Shown one piece after another: positions 55,354-64,000 of a stretch of DNA of 64,000 bases. The position numbers and the translations under genes are program-made. Below the pieces are notes generated by a model. The model did no database searches and was not told where the DNA came from. It saw only the letters and a program-made list of their open reading frames with translations. The number at the start of each line of letters is the position of its first letter. Within the stretch, counting starts at the first letter, position 1. The DNA comes from Metabacillus sp. KUDC1714 (lineage in GTDB: Bacteria; Bacillota; Bacilli; Bacillales; Bacillaceae). Where the stretch lies: NCBI RefSeq assembly GCF_014217835.1, contig NZ_CP055263.1:62001-126000 (forward strand), in the 5' to 3' direction.

Positions 55354-57161
55354 TTGGATTCAAAATAGCTTCAGTAATAAAAGAGTTCAACCTTAAAGGT
55401 ATACAAAAAACTTTTCAATTGCTAGGACCTTATATCCTTAAAAGTTGGAAAGCTTATTCTGGACTTATCCTTATTTTATTTATAGAAATCTTTCTAACGA
55501 TTGGATTTGCTTGGTTCTTTGGTACGATCACAGATGCCGCAGTCCAAGGTCAATTTGATAAACTAAAATCACTTATTCCGATCATTTTATCATTAATTAC
55601 GATTAGCTTATTCGTAACCTATTTCAATACCTACTTACAATCCTATGTTACTAGCAAGATTAAAAGAGATTTAAAGGAACATGTGCTTAAACAAATCTTG
55701 TTATTACCAACAGACAAACGATCAAAAATACGCTCAGGTGACCTATTAACTCATTTTACTAATGATATCAATTGTATTGATGGCGTCATTGGAAGCAATC
55801 TTATTTATCTCATCCAGCTGCCATTAATCTCAATGGCCGTTTTTTTCTATATGCTCCAAATTAATTGGCAATTATCCGTTCTTAGTCTTCTAATTATTCC
55901 TATTGCAATAGTAGTTGGTGGTGTATTCGGAATATTAATTAGAAATAACAGTAGAACGATCTACAATAAAATTGGGGATATTAATAGCAACTTAAGTGAG
56001 ACGTTCCAAGGTCTCTCAGTTATACGTTCGTTTCTTCTTGAGGGATTTTTTGCAAAGAAATTCGCTAGTCAAAATCATGAGTTCTTCCATTTAGAGATGA
56101 AGAACGCGAAGCTACGCGGTACCTTTTATGTTGCTGGAGGAGCAATATCGTCTATTGCCTATATCATTAGCCTTTGTCTTGGTGCTTTTTTCGTATCAAA
56201 CGGACAAATTACAGTTGGCTCTTTACTAACCTTTGTCACCCTTATGCAGCATCTCATTAATCCTTTAACAGGACTAGCAGGATTATGGGGAAGCTTCCAA
56301 AGTTCAGCTTCTGCCGTAGAAAGAATATCAAAGGTGTTAGATGTAGAATCTGAGGTATTAGAATTTCCGACCTATACGCAGAATAGTACTCAACCTAAAT
56401 CAATCAAATTTAAAAATGTTACCTTTTCCTACGATCCAAAAACAGAAATACTTAAACAAATGAACTTAGATATTCCAACTGGTAAAATAGTTGCCTTTGT
56501 AGGGCCGAGCGGTGCCGGAAAAACTACTTTATTTAATTTAATACAAGGATTATATCAACCTCAATCTGGTCAGATTTTATTGAATGATATGTTGATTAAC
56601 GAGCTCTCCCCCTCCACTTTAAGAAGTTCTTTTTCCTACGTTGCCCAAGAAACCTTCTTATTTAGTGGAACGATTAAAGACAATCTTTTATTAGCTCGTC
56701 CTGACATAACGGAATTAGAAATGATAAATGCTACGATTCATGCAAACATTCATGAATTCATCTTAACTCTCCCTGATCAATATGATACCGAAATTGGAGA
56801 ACGCGGAGTTCGATTATCTGGAGGACAAAAACAGCGGTTGAGTATTGCCAGGGCAATATTAAAGGATGCACCAATTCTATTGCTTGATGAGGCGACTTCT
56901 GCATTGGACAGCGAATCAGAATTTCAGGTTAAGGTAGCGTTGGATCGACTGATGAAAAATAGGACTACACTTGTAATAGCTCATCGGTTATCAACGATTC
57001 AACATGCAGATTTGATTTTTGTAATGGATGAAGGGAGAATTGTTCAAAAAGGAAACCATCAAGAGCTTATGTCACAAGATGGACTTTATAGAAAACTTAC
57101 TCAAACACAGTTTTTAAATAATCAAAGTAGGGATTTACATTTATCAGTAGTTTCCAAATGA
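55350..57161 (+). CDS. ABC exporter of the RiPP operon
   Basis: 603 aa, one polypeptide with six membrane helices (ILILFIEIFLTIGFAWFFG, IPIILSLITISLFVTYF, LIYLIQLPLISMAVFFYML, LSVLSLLIIPIAIVVGGVFGIL and two more) and an ATPase domain: Walker A GPSGAGKTT (about 385-393), signature LSGGQKQRLSIARAILKDAP, Walker B ILLLDEATSALD, H-loop VIAHRLST. No C39 peptidase domain is present, so leader removal must be done elsewhere. Overlaps the peptidase gene by 4 bases. Expected to export the mature peptide and possibly give self-immunity. Confidence 0.93.
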   Translation: MIGFKIASVIKEFNLKGIQKTFQLLGPYILKSWKAYSGLILILFIEIFLTIGFAWFFGTITDAAVQGQFDKLKSLIPIILSLITISLFVTYFNTYLQSYVTSKIKRDLKEHVLKQILLLPTDKRSKIRSGDLLTHFTNDINCIDGVIGSNLIYLIQLPLISMAVFFYMLQINWQLSVLSLLIIPIAIVVGGVFGILIRNNSRTIYNKIGDINSNLSETFQGLSVIRSFLLEGFFAKKFASQNHEFFHLEMKNAKLRGTFYVAGGAISSIAYIISLCLGAFFVSNGQITVGSLLTFVTLMQHLINPLTGLAGLWGSFQSSASAVERISKVLDVESEVLEFPTYTQNSTQPKSIKFKNVTFSYDPKTEILKQMNLDIPTGKIVAFVGPSGAGKTTLFNLIQGLYQPQSGQILLNDMLINELSPSTLRSSFSYVAQETFLFSGTIKDNLLLARPDITELEMINATIHANIHEFILTLPDQYDTEIGERGVRLSGGQKQRLSIARAILKDAPILLLDEATSALDSESEFQVKVALDRLMKNRTTLVIAHRLSTIQHADLIFVMDEGRIVQKGNHQELMSQDGLYRKLTQTQFLNNQSRDLHLSVVSK

Positions 57162-57176
57162 AAAGGGGAAGAAAAA

Positions 57177-58283
57177 ATGTTAATAAACTTTTTACAATCC
57201 TTATATGATCACAACTCTTCACTTCCAAGTGAAGCTGGTGATTATGAAAGATTAATTGATGACATCGAATACTTTTCAATATCTCCTCAAGTTTATTTTC
57301 ACTTAAAACAACAAGATCGACTAGAACTTACTCCCCCTTTCTTTCAAAATCGACTGAAGAATACGTTTAATCAAGTTCTAATACAAAATCTCTTTATTAA
57401 GAATCAAACAGAAAAGATTCTGTCTATTTTGGATCAATTAGGTATTCCAGCCATCCCTTTAAAAGGTGTGTTGTTTGCAGAAAAATACTTTGGCCATATA
57501 GCTGCAAGATCAACCTCAGATATTGACCTATTAATAAAGCCGCATGATCTAGACCGTGTAACAGAGTGTGTGAAGGAATTGGGATATATAATGGAAGAAG
57601 AAGGTGCTCCAGGTCATTTTCATTGTAGTTTGAGTAAGGAATTACCTGGTTCACCAGTTCCGCTTGTTGTTGAGATTCATTGGGATATTTTAAAGGAAAA
57701 TACGAGTGAGTTTTCTATTAAAGAATTTTGGGAACAGTCAACTCCTTTTAAACACTATGAAAATGTCAAACAACTATCTGATTATCATACGTTTTACATG
57801 ATTTGTCTTCATGCTTGGAGGCATAATTTAGATTCGATGAAGCATTTCTTAGATATCACTCAGATGATTCATGTAATGGGTAACCATATAGACTATATTA
57901 ATCTATTTAATGTAGCTACTCGACATAAAACCTTAAATCGTATGAAACGAACGTTATCAATTGTTTATCGAAACTTTCCTCATGTAAAGGAAATTAAAAC
58001 ACTTCCCTTTCTATATCAAAAAGGTTTTTACTGGCAATATGAAGCGATAAGAGATTCTAGCTTTAGGAATGTGAAAGTGTATATAGATTATTTTGATTAT
58101 TTATTTTTTAGTTTTGATACCGTTAAACATCGATTGATTGCAATTAATGAATGGCTCCTACCTTCAGAATATCACTTAACATTAGAACTAAGGACAGAGA
58201 AAAGGATTAGTTTTAAAGACTATCTAACATTATATAATAAAAGATGCTTTGGATTTTTAAAATCCGTCTTCCTTCATAAATAA
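57177..58283 (+). CDS. Nucleotidyltransferase family protein (NTP_transf_5 type)
   Basis: 368 aa. The core IPAIPLKGVLFAEKYFGHIAARSTSDIDLLIKPHDLDRV contains the G-S-D-x-D motif (SDIDLLI) of minimal nucleotidyltransferases, followed by VVEIHWDIL. Proteins of this family occur in lasso clusters with kinase-like genes (pseudomycoidin type) and are thought to modify the peptide further; the reaction here is unknown. Last gene of the plus-strand operon. Paralogue of the gene at 61281-62450. Confidence 0.88.
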   Translation: MLINFLQSLYDHNSSLPSEAGDYERLIDDIEYFSISPQVYFHLKQQDRLELTPPFFQNRLKNTFNQVLIQNLFIKNQTEKILSILDQLGIPAIPLKGVLFAEKYFGHIAARSTSDIDLLIKPHDLDRVTECVKELGYIMEEEGAPGHFHCSLSKELPGSPVPLVVEIHWDILKENTSEFSIKEFWEQSTPFKHYENVKQLSDYHTFYMICLHAWRHNLDSMKHFLDITQMIHVMGNHIDYINLFNVATRHKTLNRMKRTLSIVYRNFPHVKEIKTLPFLYQKGFYWQYEAIRDSSFRNVKVYIDYFDYLFFSFDTVKHRLIAINEWLLPSEYHLTLELRTEKRISFKDYLTLYNKRCFGFLKSVFLHK

Positions 58284-58300
58284 TAGAAGGAAGAGTTTTC
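58267..58300 (+). terminator. Terminator of the plus-strand RiPP operon
   Basis: TCTTCCTTC and GAAGGAAGA around an AT-rich loop, then GTTTTC. It overlaps the last codons of the nucleotidyltransferase. Confidence 0.7.
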
Positions 58301-58383
58301 TATATATCCAAAATACTACAGGCTAAACAATTAATATATGAACATATTTCTATTTTTACTCAAGTTAACATATTTCTGAAAAA

Positions 58384-59367
58384 CTAGCCTTTTTTCTTAA
58401 ATGTTAAAACATTAATTTCAGGGGTGTTGAACAATCGAAACTTCAAAAATGAAACTGTTTGACTACTTCCTAATCCCGCACTTACATATTGCTTTGTTTG
58501 CTTATATTCCCAAAGTCCCTTTACTCTATTTAGTGGAGGAAATAAACCGCTACGTTCATAGTACGGTTCCGGAACAAAAAGAGCACCGTAAAAAGGTAGT
58601 CTTATTTGGCCACCATGGTAGTGTCCAGCCATAATTAGGTCATAGTCTCGAAACACATGATATTCATGATTATTCAATTGATCTATTTTTGCATCGACAA
58701 CCGGATAATGATTCAAACCGATTAGTATATCAGAGTTATCAACATTATCCAATTTTGTTATCTCGTCCAGTAATTTATTACGATAATCTATGTTTCTCAG
58801 GGATTTACCGATTATATTTGGTAATCCATCCCTCATTTTTGTATTTAAAGTTGATAATTCAAAATCAACAAAATGGATTTTAGCTGCATCAATTTGAATC
58901 GAATAAACAGATTCAAGAAGCATAACCCCTCTAGATTCCATCCCCTTTATAAAATCATGTTTCCCGACATTCCCTGCATTGTCATACACATAATTACTAG
59001 GGTCTGAATTCCCTGAAACAAATAAAGCATGTTCTTTTTTTTTAATTCCATCTATTATATCGTAATAAGGTTTATAGTTACTACTATCATCACTAACTAG
59101 CATATCTCCAGTAAAAACGATCGCATCATAATCAATTGAATTAATTTTGCTTATTAAATCTTTCTGATTAGATCCAAACACCTTTTCATGTAAATCTGTT
59201 ATTTGGAGAATTTTATATCCATCTAGCTTCTCTGGTAAATCTTCAATAATAATATCTTGCTTTACTACTTTTACTCTGTTGTTGTCCCAAGAAGTATAAA
59301 AGATTAGAGCAATCAAAAGTAACAAAATGCCTACGAATATCTTTCCTCCTGCTTTTCTCATATGCAT
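58384..59367 (-). CDS. Membrane-anchored calcineurin-like metallophosphoesterase
   Basis: 327 aa with an N-terminal anchor (IFVGILLLLIALIFYTSW) and extracellular MPE domain like B. subtilis YkuE. Metal motifs: ITDLHEK (D58, H60), FTGD (D88), GNSD (119-122, in place of GNHD/E), MAGHYHGGQIRLPF. The His of GNH is replaced by Ser, which may lower activity or shift specificity. It lies alone between the two convergent RiPP operons, with its own start region, and may be a coincidence or an accessory phosphatase. Confidence 0.88.
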   Translation of the reverse strand: MHMRKAGGKIFVGILLLLIALIFYTSWDNNRVKVVKQDIIIEDLPEKLDGYKILQITDLHEKVFGSNQKDLISKINSIDYDAIVFTGDMLVSDDSSNYKPYYDIIDGIKKKEHALFVSGNSDPSNYVYDNAGNVGKHDFIKGMESRGVMLLESVYSIQIDAAKIHFVDFELSTLNTKMRDGLPNIIGKSLRNIDYRNKLLDEITKLDNVDNSDILIGLNHYPVVDAKIDQLNNHEYHVFRDYDLIMAGHYHGGQIRLPFYGALFVPEPYYERSGLFPPLNRVKGLWEYKQTKQYVSAGLGSSQTVSFLKFRLFNTPEINVLTFKKKG

Positions 59368-59394
59368 CGCCCCAGTAAGTTATTGACAATTTAA

Positions 59395-59436
59395 AATTAA
59401 AACACCCACTAAATGAAAGTGAGTGTTTATGTGAAA
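59395..59436 (-). terminator. Terminator of the minus-strand RiPP operon
   Basis: Minus strand: AAACACTCACT, loop, AGTGGGTGTTTT, then AATTTT. It lies 25 bases past the ABC exporter gene. Confidence 0.8.
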
Positions 59437-59459
59437 AATTTTTCTATTTAATGAGAATC

Positions 59460-61268
59460 TCAATTTACTTCCAGTTGATTCCTTAAGAGATTACTAAACA
59501 TACTCCTTTTCTCTTTTGCTAATTGATTAAATCCACCACTTTGGACGACCTTTCCTTGATCTAACACAATTACCTGGTCAGCATTTCGAATTGTTGAGAG
59601 ACGATGGGCAATAACGACGATCGTCATTTTTCCTTTTAATTGCTCTAAAGCTTCTTGGATTTTCTTCTCATTTTCTGTATCTAAGGCGCTAGTAGCTTCA
59701 TCTAGTACTAGGATAGATGGGTTTCTTAAGATTGCCCTTGCTAGGACTAATCGTTGTCGCTCTCCGCCAGAGAGTCTTATGCCACGGTCGCCGATTAGTG
59801 TGTCGAGACCTTTAGAAAACTTCCTTACAAATTCAGCAGACGCTGAAAACTCTAAAGCCTCCCATATTTCTTCATCAGATGCATCTGGAAAAACCATTGT
59901 CAGATTTTCACGAATACTTGTATTAAATAAGAAGGGATCTTGTGACACATAGCTGATTGATCGTCTCAGAGGTAGTAGATTTTCATCTGTTAAAGGTGTC
60001 CTATCTATTATTATTTGCCCTCTCTCTGGTTGATTTAATCCCATTAATAAATCAATTAGCGTACTTTTCCCAGCACCAGATCGACCAACTACAGCAGTCA
60101 TTTTTTTTGCTGGAATAGATACATGTATATCTTCTAATGCATATGAAGATGTTTCATCAGTTGAATATCGAAAGAATACTCCATTACATTCAATCTCTTC
60201 CTTAATAAAAAGTTTATGTGTTGAATTGTATGTTACGTTTTCTTTTATTTCTTTTGATGCTTTACTTTCTTCCTGTAACCTAAGTAGTGAATCGAAAGCT
60301 GGGAGCATTGACCCCATCGTTTCTAAAGTAGATTGAATCCCTGAAAATCTGGGCCATAGTCTAGCAAAAATTAAAACAATTAACAATAATTGAGCTGGTT
60401 GTGCTTGAAATAACTGAATGGATGCATAAATAAATACAGTAATAAGAGAGGCAGAGGCAATCTTATATCGTAATTGAGAGGCCGTTTTCAATTTTACAAG
60501 CTCATTAACATTTTCTTCCATTTGCATACATAAGTTTCGGAACCATTTGATACGCGGTTCCTCCAAGGTATTACTTTTTATATCCTTAATACCATTAAAA
60601 TGATCGATAATTCCAGCGTGATATGTTTGAGATAATTTTGTAGTTGCCCCACCTAATGAGGATGCTTTTTTTATAAATTTTCTAGATAAATAGATTAATA
60701 TGAGTCCAAAAAACAACACAAATAATGTCATTTTTACCGATAGCCAAAAAGCAATTCCAATTTGAATACATGTAAATGCAAGTGAAGCAATAAATTGCAA
60801 AAATAAATTAGTTGTTGTTCCAACTCGTGCTAACTCGGTAGTCATCGTATTACTAATATCGGTCTTTCGCTTGTTTAAGAAGAAACCCCAGTTAGATTGC
60901 ATAAGGGAAATATATGTTTTCTCTCTTAAGTGGCGTAGAAAGCTTTGTTGTATTTTCGCATTCAAAATTAACTGTTTTCGCTGAAAGTAACTTTGTCCAG
61001 TCAAAAGCACAACATAAATTCCTAAAATCATTGGGAGACCTATTTCATTAGGAATATTACTAAACATCTTGCTAATAAATGTAATTGTAGAACCTTCAGA
61101 TGATTCTAGATTCACCACACCTGTTAAAGCCAATAATGGGATGATTAAGAAGAGACCTATTCCTTCAAAGAGACTAATTAATATCATTCCAACTAGGTTT
61201 AAGTAAAGAATCTTACCCGTATGTTGGTGTAATTTTTTTGTGAAATAGAGAATTTGTTTCATATACAA
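59460..61268 (-). CDS. ABC exporter of the lasso-type operon
   Basis: 602 aa half-transporter with six membrane helices (ILYLNLVGMILISLFEGIGLFLIIPLLALTGVV, GLPMILGIYVVLLTGQSYF, FIASLAFTCIQIGIAFWL and others), and ATPase domain with Walker A GRSGAGKST, signature LSGGERQRLVLARAILRNPS, Walker B LVLDEATSALD. In lasso clusters the D protein exports the peptide and confers immunity. It is the last gene of the minus-strand operon, 12 bases after the nucleotidyltransferase. Confidence 0.93.
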   Translation of the reverse strand: MYMKQILYFTKKLHQHTGKILYLNLVGMILISLFEGIGLFLIIPLLALTGVVNLESSEGSTITFISKMFSNIPNEIGLPMILGIYVVLLTGQSYFQRKQLILNAKIQQSFLRHLREKTYISLMQSNWGFFLNKRKTDISNTMTTELARVGTTTNLFLQFIASLAFTCIQIGIAFWLSVKMTLFVLFFGLILIYLSRKFIKKASSLGGATTKLSQTYHAGIIDHFNGIKDIKSNTLEEPRIKWFRNLCMQMEENVNELVKLKTASQLRYKIASASLITVFIYASIQLFQAQPAQLLLIVLIFARLWPRFSGIQSTLETMGSMLPAFDSLLRLQEESKASKEIKENVTYNSTHKLFIKEEIECNGVFFRYSTDETSSYALEDIHVSIPAKKMTAVVGRSGAGKSTLIDLLMGLNQPERGQIIIDRTPLTDENLLPLRRSISYVSQDPFLFNTSIRENLTMVFPDASDEEIWEALEFSASAEFVRKFSKGLDTLIGDRGIRLSGGERQRLVLARAILRNPSILVLDEATSALDTENEKKIQEALEQLKGKMTIVVIAHRLSTIRNADQVIVLDQGKVVQSGGFNQLAKEKRSMFSNLLRNQLEVN

Positions 61269-61280
61269 TGCTCTCTCCTA

Positions 61281-62450
61281 TTAATCTGTCATTGATTTTC
61301 GAAACGCCCACAATATTGGCCGTAATGGAAAATACAAAAAGTGGAGATACTTTGGTAGTTTTAGTAACTTCATATCCATCGGGTATGGATATAAAAAACT
61401 TAAATTAAATAATAATTTATGCTGAAAAGATTTAATAGAATATAAATAGCGTTTATGGTAGTTGGCAACGTCAAGTGGTAGTGGTTCACTATGTAAATTT
61501 ACCATTCTTTCATAATAAAACACCGACAATCGAGCTAGCTCCCAAGATCTTTTGCTCTGAATCCTGTGTTTCAGTTCACCATTAAGTGGTGTACCAAACA
61601 GTCTTGAACATAGTAAAAGTGATTGATCAGCAACTTGCATAAATTGATACTTTTTCATTAAATGATTTATCTTATTCCAGTTAAGTGATTGTTTAAGTAT
61701 TTGATGAATATCAAGTAACCAGCGAAGCCTAGACCATCCATGTCTTGCACCATGTGAGACTAAAAACAAAAACAAATCCTCTGGACCTAAGTAATAAACT
61801 GGATTGCTAGTGGTCAAGCTAGTCCTTTTCCGTTTCCATAACTCTTCAAAGCTTGGTTCTTTTGCAGGTCCAGGATTTAATCGCCAATGAACTTCAAGCT
61901 TAATTTGCTTTTTAGGATGAAAATAGGCAATATGATGATGTCTCCATTTCCAATCATTTAGCACACTAACAAGTTCATCTTTTTCATATCCTAGCTCTAT
62001 TAGTAAATCATCGATCTTACTTAGATCTGAAATAGGAACAAGCACATCTAAATCACTTGATGTACGAAGGGAAACATCCCCGTATAATTCCTTGGCAAGA
62101 ATTGGACCTTTTAAATGAATAAGTTTTAAGTTGTTTTGATCAAATAACTTGCTTACTTGTTCCATTTCACCACTTAAATAGAGCATTTTAAAAGTGTTTT
62201 TCTTATATTCAAAAGCAAATCTGTTAACAACCTGTTGGGGAACTAACTCATTGATTTTCACCTTAAAAAATAGAGTAGAGTATACTCGATGGTGAATTGC
62301 AAGACGAATGAATAAATCCCAATCGATACCTTCAAACATTCCTTTTGTGATCAAACTATTTTCTTTTAGAAGCTCAAGAATAAGCTTAAGTTCCTTCGGT
62401 AATTCTTCTAATCCAAGCCCGGGATTATTATTCATAGGTTTCTCCTTCAT
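61281..62450 (-). CDS. Nucleotidyltransferase family protein (NTP_transf_5 type)
   Basis: 389 aa. LKLIHLKGPILAKELYGDVSLRTSSDLDVLVPISDLSK carries the S-D-x-D motif; LEVHWRLN follows, with a histidine-rich middle (WKWRHHHIAYF). Probably modifies the lasso peptide or its phosphorylated tail; the substrate is not known. It overlaps the B2 gene by 23 bases and is a divergent paralogue of 57177-58283. Confidence 0.88.
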   Translation of the reverse strand: MKEKPMNNNPGLGLEELPKELKLILELLKENSLITKGMFEGIDWDLFIRLAIHHRVYSTLFFKVKINELVPQQVVNRFAFEYKKNTFKMLYLSGEMEQVSKLFDQNNLKLIHLKGPILAKELYGDVSLRTSSDLDVLVPISDLSKIDDLLIELGYEKDELVSVLNDWKWRHHHIAYFHPKKQIKLEVHWRLNPGPAKEPSFEELWKRKRTSLTTSNPVYYLGPEDLFLFLVSHGARHGWSRLRWLLDIHQILKQSLNWNKINHLMKKYQFMQVADQSLLLCSRLFGTPLNGELKHRIQSKRSWELARLSVFYYERMVNLHSEPLPLDVANYHKRYLYSIKSFQHKLLFNLSFLYPYPMDMKLLKLPKYLHFLYFPLRPILWAFRKSMTD

Positions 62451-62904
62451 GAGCTTTACTTATTTTCTTCGCGAATTTTCCTACAACTGTAAATCTCTTC
62501 ATTTCCTCAGATCCTGTTAAATAATAAGGACCACTTCTAAGCCAAGCATGGGCAATTAACTTCCCATTCTCATCTTTAGCCGTACCCAAGTATAATGTAC
62601 TCTCAATTTTACGTCTTTCAAGCATCTTCATCGCTGCAATTGCCTTAACTAAACACATACTTTCCCAAAATGTATAGCGACTCATAACATTAACAGCACT
62701 AGCAACCTCTTTTACTGCTTTTTTATCTATTACAGTTGAAACAGCTGTTTCATCCATTTTCATTCCTAACAATGGAGCAACCTCTGCAAATGGTTTTTCC
62801 TTCACTTTCCTTGCCCAACCTAAAAGAATGAACGCTTCAATAAAAAGTAGTTGCGTTTTTGGTTTTTGACTTAAAAAAATTTGAATTCTATTAATCAATT
62901 TCAT
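62428..62904 (-). CDS. Lasso peptide B2 leader protease (transglutaminase-like)
   Basis: 158 aa transglutaminase-like cysteine protease. The catalytic Cys is in YTFWESMCLVKAIAAMKMLERRK, the His in IAHAWLRSG, with the usual family fold (ESTLYLGTAKDENGKL). B2 cuts the leader and feeds the core to the cyclase. Immediately downstream of the B1 gene, as in other lasso clusters with separated B1 and B2. Confidence 0.92.
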   Translation of the reverse strand: MKLINRIQIFLSQKPKTQLLFIEAFILLGWARKVKEKPFAEVAPLLGMKMDETAVSTVIDKKAVKEVASAVNVMSRYTFWESMCLVKAIAAMKMLERRKIESTLYLGTAKDENGKLIAHAWLRSGPYYLTGSEEMKRFTVVGKFAKKISKAHEGETYE

Positions 62905-62925
62905 TTTAATTATTAAAGAACTCCA

Positions 62926-63228
62926 TTACAGAGATACCTTTTCTTCTACTTGAATAATGTTTTCTTCTAGCAGACTCGATAGAAAAGAGAGAACCTGTTC
63001 TGTACAAACTTTTTCTTCAACCTCATAATTGTCCATAAGACTTATTATTAGCTGCTTTACTGTAATGGGGGATTCAATAAATCCCCAAATAACACTACCC
63101 ACTTCTCCAAGGTTATAATATTTCCCATTCTTAATACTTAACATCACCTTTTCTCCATCCATATCACTTACAATGTTACCCTTCCCTTGAACAATAATTG
63201 ATTCTAACGAGAATTTAAACTCTTTCAA
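62926..63228 (-). CDS. Lasso peptide B1 protein (PqqD-like RRE)
   Basis: 100 aa RRE domain: DMDGEKVMLSIKNGKYYNLGEVGSVIWGFIESPITVKQLI and TEQVLSFLSSLLEENII. It binds the leader and presents it to B2. The ATG overlaps the kinase stop (ATGA type). Confidence 0.92.
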   Translation of the reverse strand: MKEFKFSLESIIVQGKGNIVSDMDGEKVMLSIKNGKYYNLGEVGSVIWGFIESPITVKQLIISLMDNYEVEEKVCTEQVLSFLSSLLEENIIQVEEKVSL

Positions 63229-64000
63229 TAGACTCCTACCTCCCTATCAATTGTGTCTAACACCACTCGGACTAGTTCATTAGCGGTAAATTCAGTTGCT
63301 GGTCTTTTTAATTGATACATAATCACCTGATTTGAGAGCTTGATACTTGTTTGAAAGTGCCAATCAACTAGACCAAGCCTTTGGATTAAAAAGTTTCGGT
63401 ATGTATGTTTATATAATGTTCTTAAACTTTCTAGTTTGTTAAGCGGATGTATCTCTACTTGTTTTATTCCATGATCACTGATTAATTCAAAAACACCTGA
63501 TAAAATTAATGGTTTATGATAGAAGTTGTTAGTAACAGGAATAGCATATTTGTTTTCTCTCTCGAACAATGGAGTGTATTTACTTACTTCCATGCCAAAA
63601 TGATCGATACTATTTTGCCACAGTTTTTGTTGTGGATAGGATGGTTTAACAATTACTTCATTATTTTCAGAAAATGAGACTGCTATCAAATCATCTGTTA
63701 ATAAATCATAGCCTTTGCTGATAAATGCTGAAGCTATAGTAGATTTTCCTGCTCCTGAATCTCCAATAAATGCGTAAGCTTTTCCATTCACATTAATAAC
63801 ACTTCCATGCAAAGGAAGAAACATTCTTTGCATAAGAAGGATTCCCATACAGGAGCCAAGAATATAAAGGCGAATTTTGTTTTCATCTACTCCTATCATA
63901 GGGGAAACAAGAATATTTTTACCATTCTCGATACAAAAGATAGCTGTATTTGTAACCTGAAACATTACAAAATTATCTTTTACGATATATCTTCTTTCAA
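63225..64000 (-). CDS. HPr kinase-like peptide kinase, 5' end outside the window
   Basis: The frame is open past the first ATG (63965) to the edge, reading ERRYIVKDNFV before it, so the protein starts beyond 64000. Visible: LPLHGSVINVNGKAYAFIGDSGAGKSTIASAF (Walker A GDSGAGKS), DLLTDDLIAVSF. In lasso clusters of Bacillus/Paenibacillus type this kinase phosphorylates the C-terminal Ser of the peptide. The precursor and the asparagine-synthetase-like cyclase are expected upstream, to the right of the window. Confidence 0.9.
   Translation of the reverse strand, partial: ERRYIVKDNFVMFQVTNTAIFCIENGKNILVSPMIGVDENKIRLYILGSCMGILLMQRMFLPLHGSVINVNGKAYAFIGDSGAGKSTIASAFISKGYDLLTDDLIAVSFSENNEVIVKPSYPQQKLWQNSIDHFGMEVSKYTPLFERENKYAIPVTNNFYHKPLILSGVFELISDHGIKQVEIHPLNKLESLRTLYKHTYRNFLIQRLGLVDWHFQTSIKLSNQVIMYQLKRPATEFTANELVRVVLDTIDREVGVY

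Noticed and set aside
1..64000. CRISPR arrays, tRNA or rRNA genes
   Set aside because: No regularly spaced direct repeats and no recognisable tRNA or rRNA sequence were seen on either strand.

Overview
The window is a chromosomal segment of an endospore-forming Bacillaceae bacterium (Bacillus in the broad sense). Gene content and order follow the spo0A-spoIVB-recN-argR-tlyA-dxs-ispA-xseBA-folD-nusB-yqhY-accCB-spoIIIA(A-H)-yqhV-efp-papA-aroQ-yqhR-yqhQ-yqhP-yqhO-mntR-lipM-yqhL-gcv-yqhH-yqhG-sinI-sinR block known from Bacillus subtilis. Ribosome-binding sites are strong and G-rich, TTG and GTG starts are common, and intergenic DNA is AT-rich. No tRNA or rRNA gene was seen. No species call is attempted.

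Layout. (1) 1-2.9 kb: a decayed mobile element next to spo0A, with a frameshifted HNH endonuclease, two unrecognised genes and a tyrosine recombinase wrecked by a frameshift, a stop codon and loss of its catalytic end. (2) 2.9-23.8 kb, almost all on the minus strand: sporulation regulator, SpoIVB protease, DNA repair, isoprenoid synthesis, exonuclease VII, one-carbon and fatty-acid genes, then the eight-gene spoIIIA feeding-tube operon; spoIIIAD has no ATG/GTG/TTG start. (3) 23.8-36.2 kb: a HEAT-like gene with an apparent CTG start, efp/papA/aroQ, yqhRQPO, and a five-gene oligopeptide ABC operon. (4) 36.5-52.2 kb: mntR, a B12-dependent ribonucleotide reductase gene split by a 288-nt group I intron, lipM, a rhodanese, a CBS membrane protein, and the glycine-cleavage operon behind a tandem glycine riboswitch. 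A ~217-bp dispersed repeat sits between that riboswitch and gcvT, and a second copy follows gcvT. yqhH and yqhG come next. (5) 52.3-53.3 kb: sinI-sinR, where sinI is preceded by what looks like a complete cyclic-di-GMP-I riboswitch. (6) 53.5-64 kb: two convergent, paralogous RiPP operons. The plus-strand one encodes a 68-residue Gly/Asn/Pro-rich precursor, an HPr-kinase-like protein, a PqqD/RRE protein, an S26-type peptidase, an ABC exporter and a nucleotidyltransferase. The minus-strand one encodes an HPr-kinase-like protein (cut by the window edge), the lasso B1 and B2 proteins, a nucleotidyltransferase and an ABC exporter. A metallophosphoesterase lies between them.

How the parts may work together. 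Spo0A boxes upstream of spo0A, sinI and the RiPP precursor, a SinR-type box in front of the precursor, and the c-di-GMP riboswitch on sinI suggest that the stationary-phase/biofilm switch and the neighbouring RiPP locus share control (inference). The most novel-looking items are the c-di-GMP-controlled sinI and the plus-strand RiPP operon: its precursor keeps a lasso-like leader spacing but lacks the acidic acceptor needed for a lasso ring, and the operon has no cyclase or B2 protease of its own.
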